The notes under the pieces are model-generated. The model made no database searches, had not been told where the DNA came from, and worked only from the letters and a program-made list of their open reading frames with translations. The translations under genes and the position numbers were made by a program. 20,938 nucleotides of DNA from DATMGU01 sp035555315 (GTDB taxonomy: Bacteria; Pseudomonadota; Alphaproteobacteria; ATCC43930; CGMCC-115725), in contig DATMGU010000036.1 of the NCBI GenBank assembly GCA_035555315.1, positions 1 to 20,938 of the forward strand, in the 5' to 3' direction. Of the stretch, positions 19,769-20,938 are shown in pieces. Every line of letters starts with the position of its first letter. The stretch's first letter is position 1.

Positions 19769-19958
19769 CGAATACTGGTCACGCATCAAACAAATACCGT
19801 TAGTGTTCGATAGAGACACTACTGACGGGGAGGCCGTTATATGCCGAGATAGACTTGGCCTCCCTGTTCGCGTGACTAAGCCAGAATCCTTGAGAGAAGA
19901 CGAGCGAGAGTCTGTCGTGCAGTTTTACGAACACTTTCACTCTATTAATACTAATTAG
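19758..19958 (+). CDS. Partner of the HicB-like protein (66 aa)
   Basis: GTG at 19758 lies inside the end of the HicB-like gene, an 11-bp overlap that implies translational coupling. The product reads MQPDEYWSRIKQIPLVFDRD, then EAVICRDRLGLPVRVTKPES and a helix LREDERESVVQFYEHFHS. It is acidic and soluble with no known domain. Its position is that of a toxin or antitoxin partner, but it does not resemble HicA. This is the last gene before the right end of the element. Confidence 0.6.
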   Translation: MQPDEYWSRIKQIPLVFDRDTTDGEAVICRDRLGLPVRVTKPESLREDERESVVQFYEHFHSINTN

Positions 19959-20146
19959 CTTTAGCGTTTAGAACAAAGATATTTGGCTTAAATACGAGCC
20001 AACTTAATCGACTATCCAGCGCCCAGGGTTTCACGACCTCCGCTCTCTCAAATTATCCCCTCCCCGAGCGAATTCCAGGCAAGAGTGCCGTTGACCTAAG
20101 AACCGTTAAGCCTTTGATTAATAAGGCGGGTTCTACCTAGAATCTA

Positions 20147-20172
20147 CTAGGTGCATTTGATACCTAATACCG
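20147..20172 (-). repeat. Right terminal inverted repeat
   Basis: Its reverse complement begins CGGTATTAGGTATC and matches the left end at 24 of 26 positions. The nested repeat ATTAGGT-N9-ACCTAGT is present, and a further ACCTAG copy at 20135-20140 lies just inside, giving possible subterminal transposase sites. Confidence 0.93.
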
Positions 20173-20180
20173 AGTGCCTC
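20173..20180. repeat. Target-site duplication, right copy (AGTGCCTC)
   Basis: Exact copy of 11690-11697, directly outside the right inverted repeat and inside the comM codons for Glu-Ala-Leu. Confidence 0.9.
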
Positions 20181-20897
20181 CGTCGGGTCGAGCGGCGGCA
20201 GCAGCCCGGCTAGCCGTGCCGCCAGCATCGATTTGCCCGAGCCCGGCGGTCCGATCATCAGCAAATTGTGGCCGCCCGCCGCGGCGATCTCCAGCGCCCG
20301 CTTGGCGGTTTCCTGCCCCTTGACGTCCTTGAGGTCGGGCAGCGCGCCGGCCGGCTCCTCCAACCGGGGCTCGGGGGCGGACAGCACCTGGGTGCCCTTG
20401 AAATGGTTGATCAGCGCCAGCAGGCTGCGCGGCGCCAGCACCTCGACCTCGCCGGCCCAGGCCGCCTCGCCGCCGCAATCCGCCGGGCAGATCAGCCCAC
20501 GCCCGGCCGCCGCCGCGCCCATCGCCGCCGGCAAGGCGCCGGCCACCGCGGTCAGCGAGCCATCCAGCGCCAGTTCGCCCAGCACCGTATAGCCGTCGAT
20601 CTCATCCGCCGGCAGCACGCCCATCGCGACCAGCAGCCCGACCGCGATGGCCAGGTCGAAATGGCTCCCCTCCTTCAGCACATCGGCCGGTGCCAGATTG
20701 ACCACGATCCGCTTGGGCGGCAGGCCCAGCCCGATCGCGGTCAGCGCCGCCCGCACCCGCTCCCGGCTTTCGGCCACCGCCTTATCGGGCAAGCCCACGA
20801 CGATGAAGGCCGGCAGACCCGACGACATCTGCACCTGCGCCTCGATCGGCAGCACCTCGATCCCCTGAAACGCGACCGTATGGATCCGCGCGACCAT
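20173..20897 (-). pseudogene. comM: comM/yifB Mg-chelatase-like ATPase, 5' part of split gene
   Basis: This is the N-terminal half of ComM: MVARIHTVAFQGIEVLPIEA, the Lon-like/ChlI N-terminal domain (GLPDKAVAESRERVRAAL, VVNLAPADVLKEGSHFDLAI), then the ATPase region with Walker A GPPGSGKSMLAARL and LLPPLDPTEAL, where homology stops at the element. The frame then runs about 13 foreign residues into the element's right end before a stop. The start ATG at 20895-20897 and all upstream motifs are intact, so inactivation is due solely to the insertion. A truncated protein of about 250 residues with Walker A but no Walker B could still be made. Confidence 0.96.
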
Positions 20898-20938
20898 CCA
20901 CCACCCCCACTAAACCTATGCGGGAGTGTAGGGGAGGG

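Larger units (their letters stand above)
11698..20172. mobile_element. 8,475-bp cargo-carrying transposon, IS1595-family type, inserted in comM
   Basis: The unit is defined by about 26-bp terminal inverted repeats, an 8-bp target duplication, a sharp drop in GC relative to both flanks, and restoration of the comM frame on excision. The only recombinase inside is an IS1595-family DDE transposase at 13926-14891; there is no integrase, resolvase or conjugation gene. IS1595-family elements make 8-bp duplications and some carry passenger genes, so a single large passenger-bearing member is the simplest reading. The 15 or so other ORFs are cargo: regulators, small RNAs, exported proteins and a HicB-like pair. 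An alternative is that an unrelated element acquired the IS1595 insertion later; no separate inverted repeats around the transposase support that. Confidence 0.88.

Noticed and set aside
11698..20172. Integrative element moved by a tyrosine or serine recombinase
   Set aside because: No such recombinase is encoded, and the inverted ends with an 8-bp duplication fit DDE transposition better than attL/attR recombination.
1..20938. CRISPR array, rRNA or tRNA genes
   Set aside because: No regularly spaced repeats and no tRNA or rRNA signatures were seen on either strand; the element is not at a tRNA attachment site.

Overview
The window looks like the chromosome of a GC-rich alphaproteobacterium, probably Rhodospirillales-like. 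The GC-rich codon use, the divergent hslVU and his clusters, and the gene order hisB-hisH-(acetyltransferase)-hisA-hisF-hisE-HIT all point that way. This assignment is inference; no rRNA gene is present to confirm it.

Region 1 (1-7473) is ordinary host backbone. It holds the tail of a chemotaxis receptor, a small basic protein, hslU and hslV (minus strand, overlapping by 4 bp), and a plus-strand histidine run hisB, hisH, a GNAT acetyltransferase, hisA, hisF and hisE. Overlapping stop and start codons couple GNAT to hisA and hisA to hisF. A HIT-family protein and a convergent metallophosphoesterase close the region.

Region 2 (about 7500-10250) is a patchwork islet, clearly AT-richer around 8700-9650. 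It contains an uncharacterised gene, a 5'-truncated XRE regulator that runs into a fragment of an IS1595-associated passenger gene, a probable structured small RNA with its own consensus promoter and U-tract, a convergent DUF3800 gene, and small ORFs with a repeated 12-bp palindrome. GC-rich host sequence resumes with a MarR-like regulator.

Region 3 (10882-20897) is the main discovery. The comM/yifB Mg-chelatase-like ATPase gene (minus strand) is split in two by an 8,475-bp element at 11698-20172. The element has about 26-bp terminal inverted repeats (24/26 identical) and an exact 8-bp direct repeat of comM (AGTGCCTC). Removing the element and one repeat rejoins the comM reading frame. Its only visible recombinase is an IS1595-family DDE transposase, a family known for 8-bp target duplications and for members carrying passenger genes, so I read the whole unit as one very large cargo-carrying IS1595-type transposon.

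Inside the element, the transposase is translationally coupled to a 145-aa companion protein. It is transcribed divergently from a small XRE regulator, and two matched CAACG-N5-CGTTG palindromes bracket the transposase promoter, which suggests a self-contained repression switch. The cargo comprises small ORFs, a candidate small RNA with a strong terminator, a second XRE regulator, a cluster of exported or membrane proteins (a 474-aa signal-peptide/coiled-coil protein, two small secreted proteins, a coiled-coil protein and a multi-pass membrane protein), and a HicB-like small-protein pair next to the right end. No cargo function can be assigned from sequence alone; the exported cluster and the HicB-like pair are the best candidates for an undescribed system.
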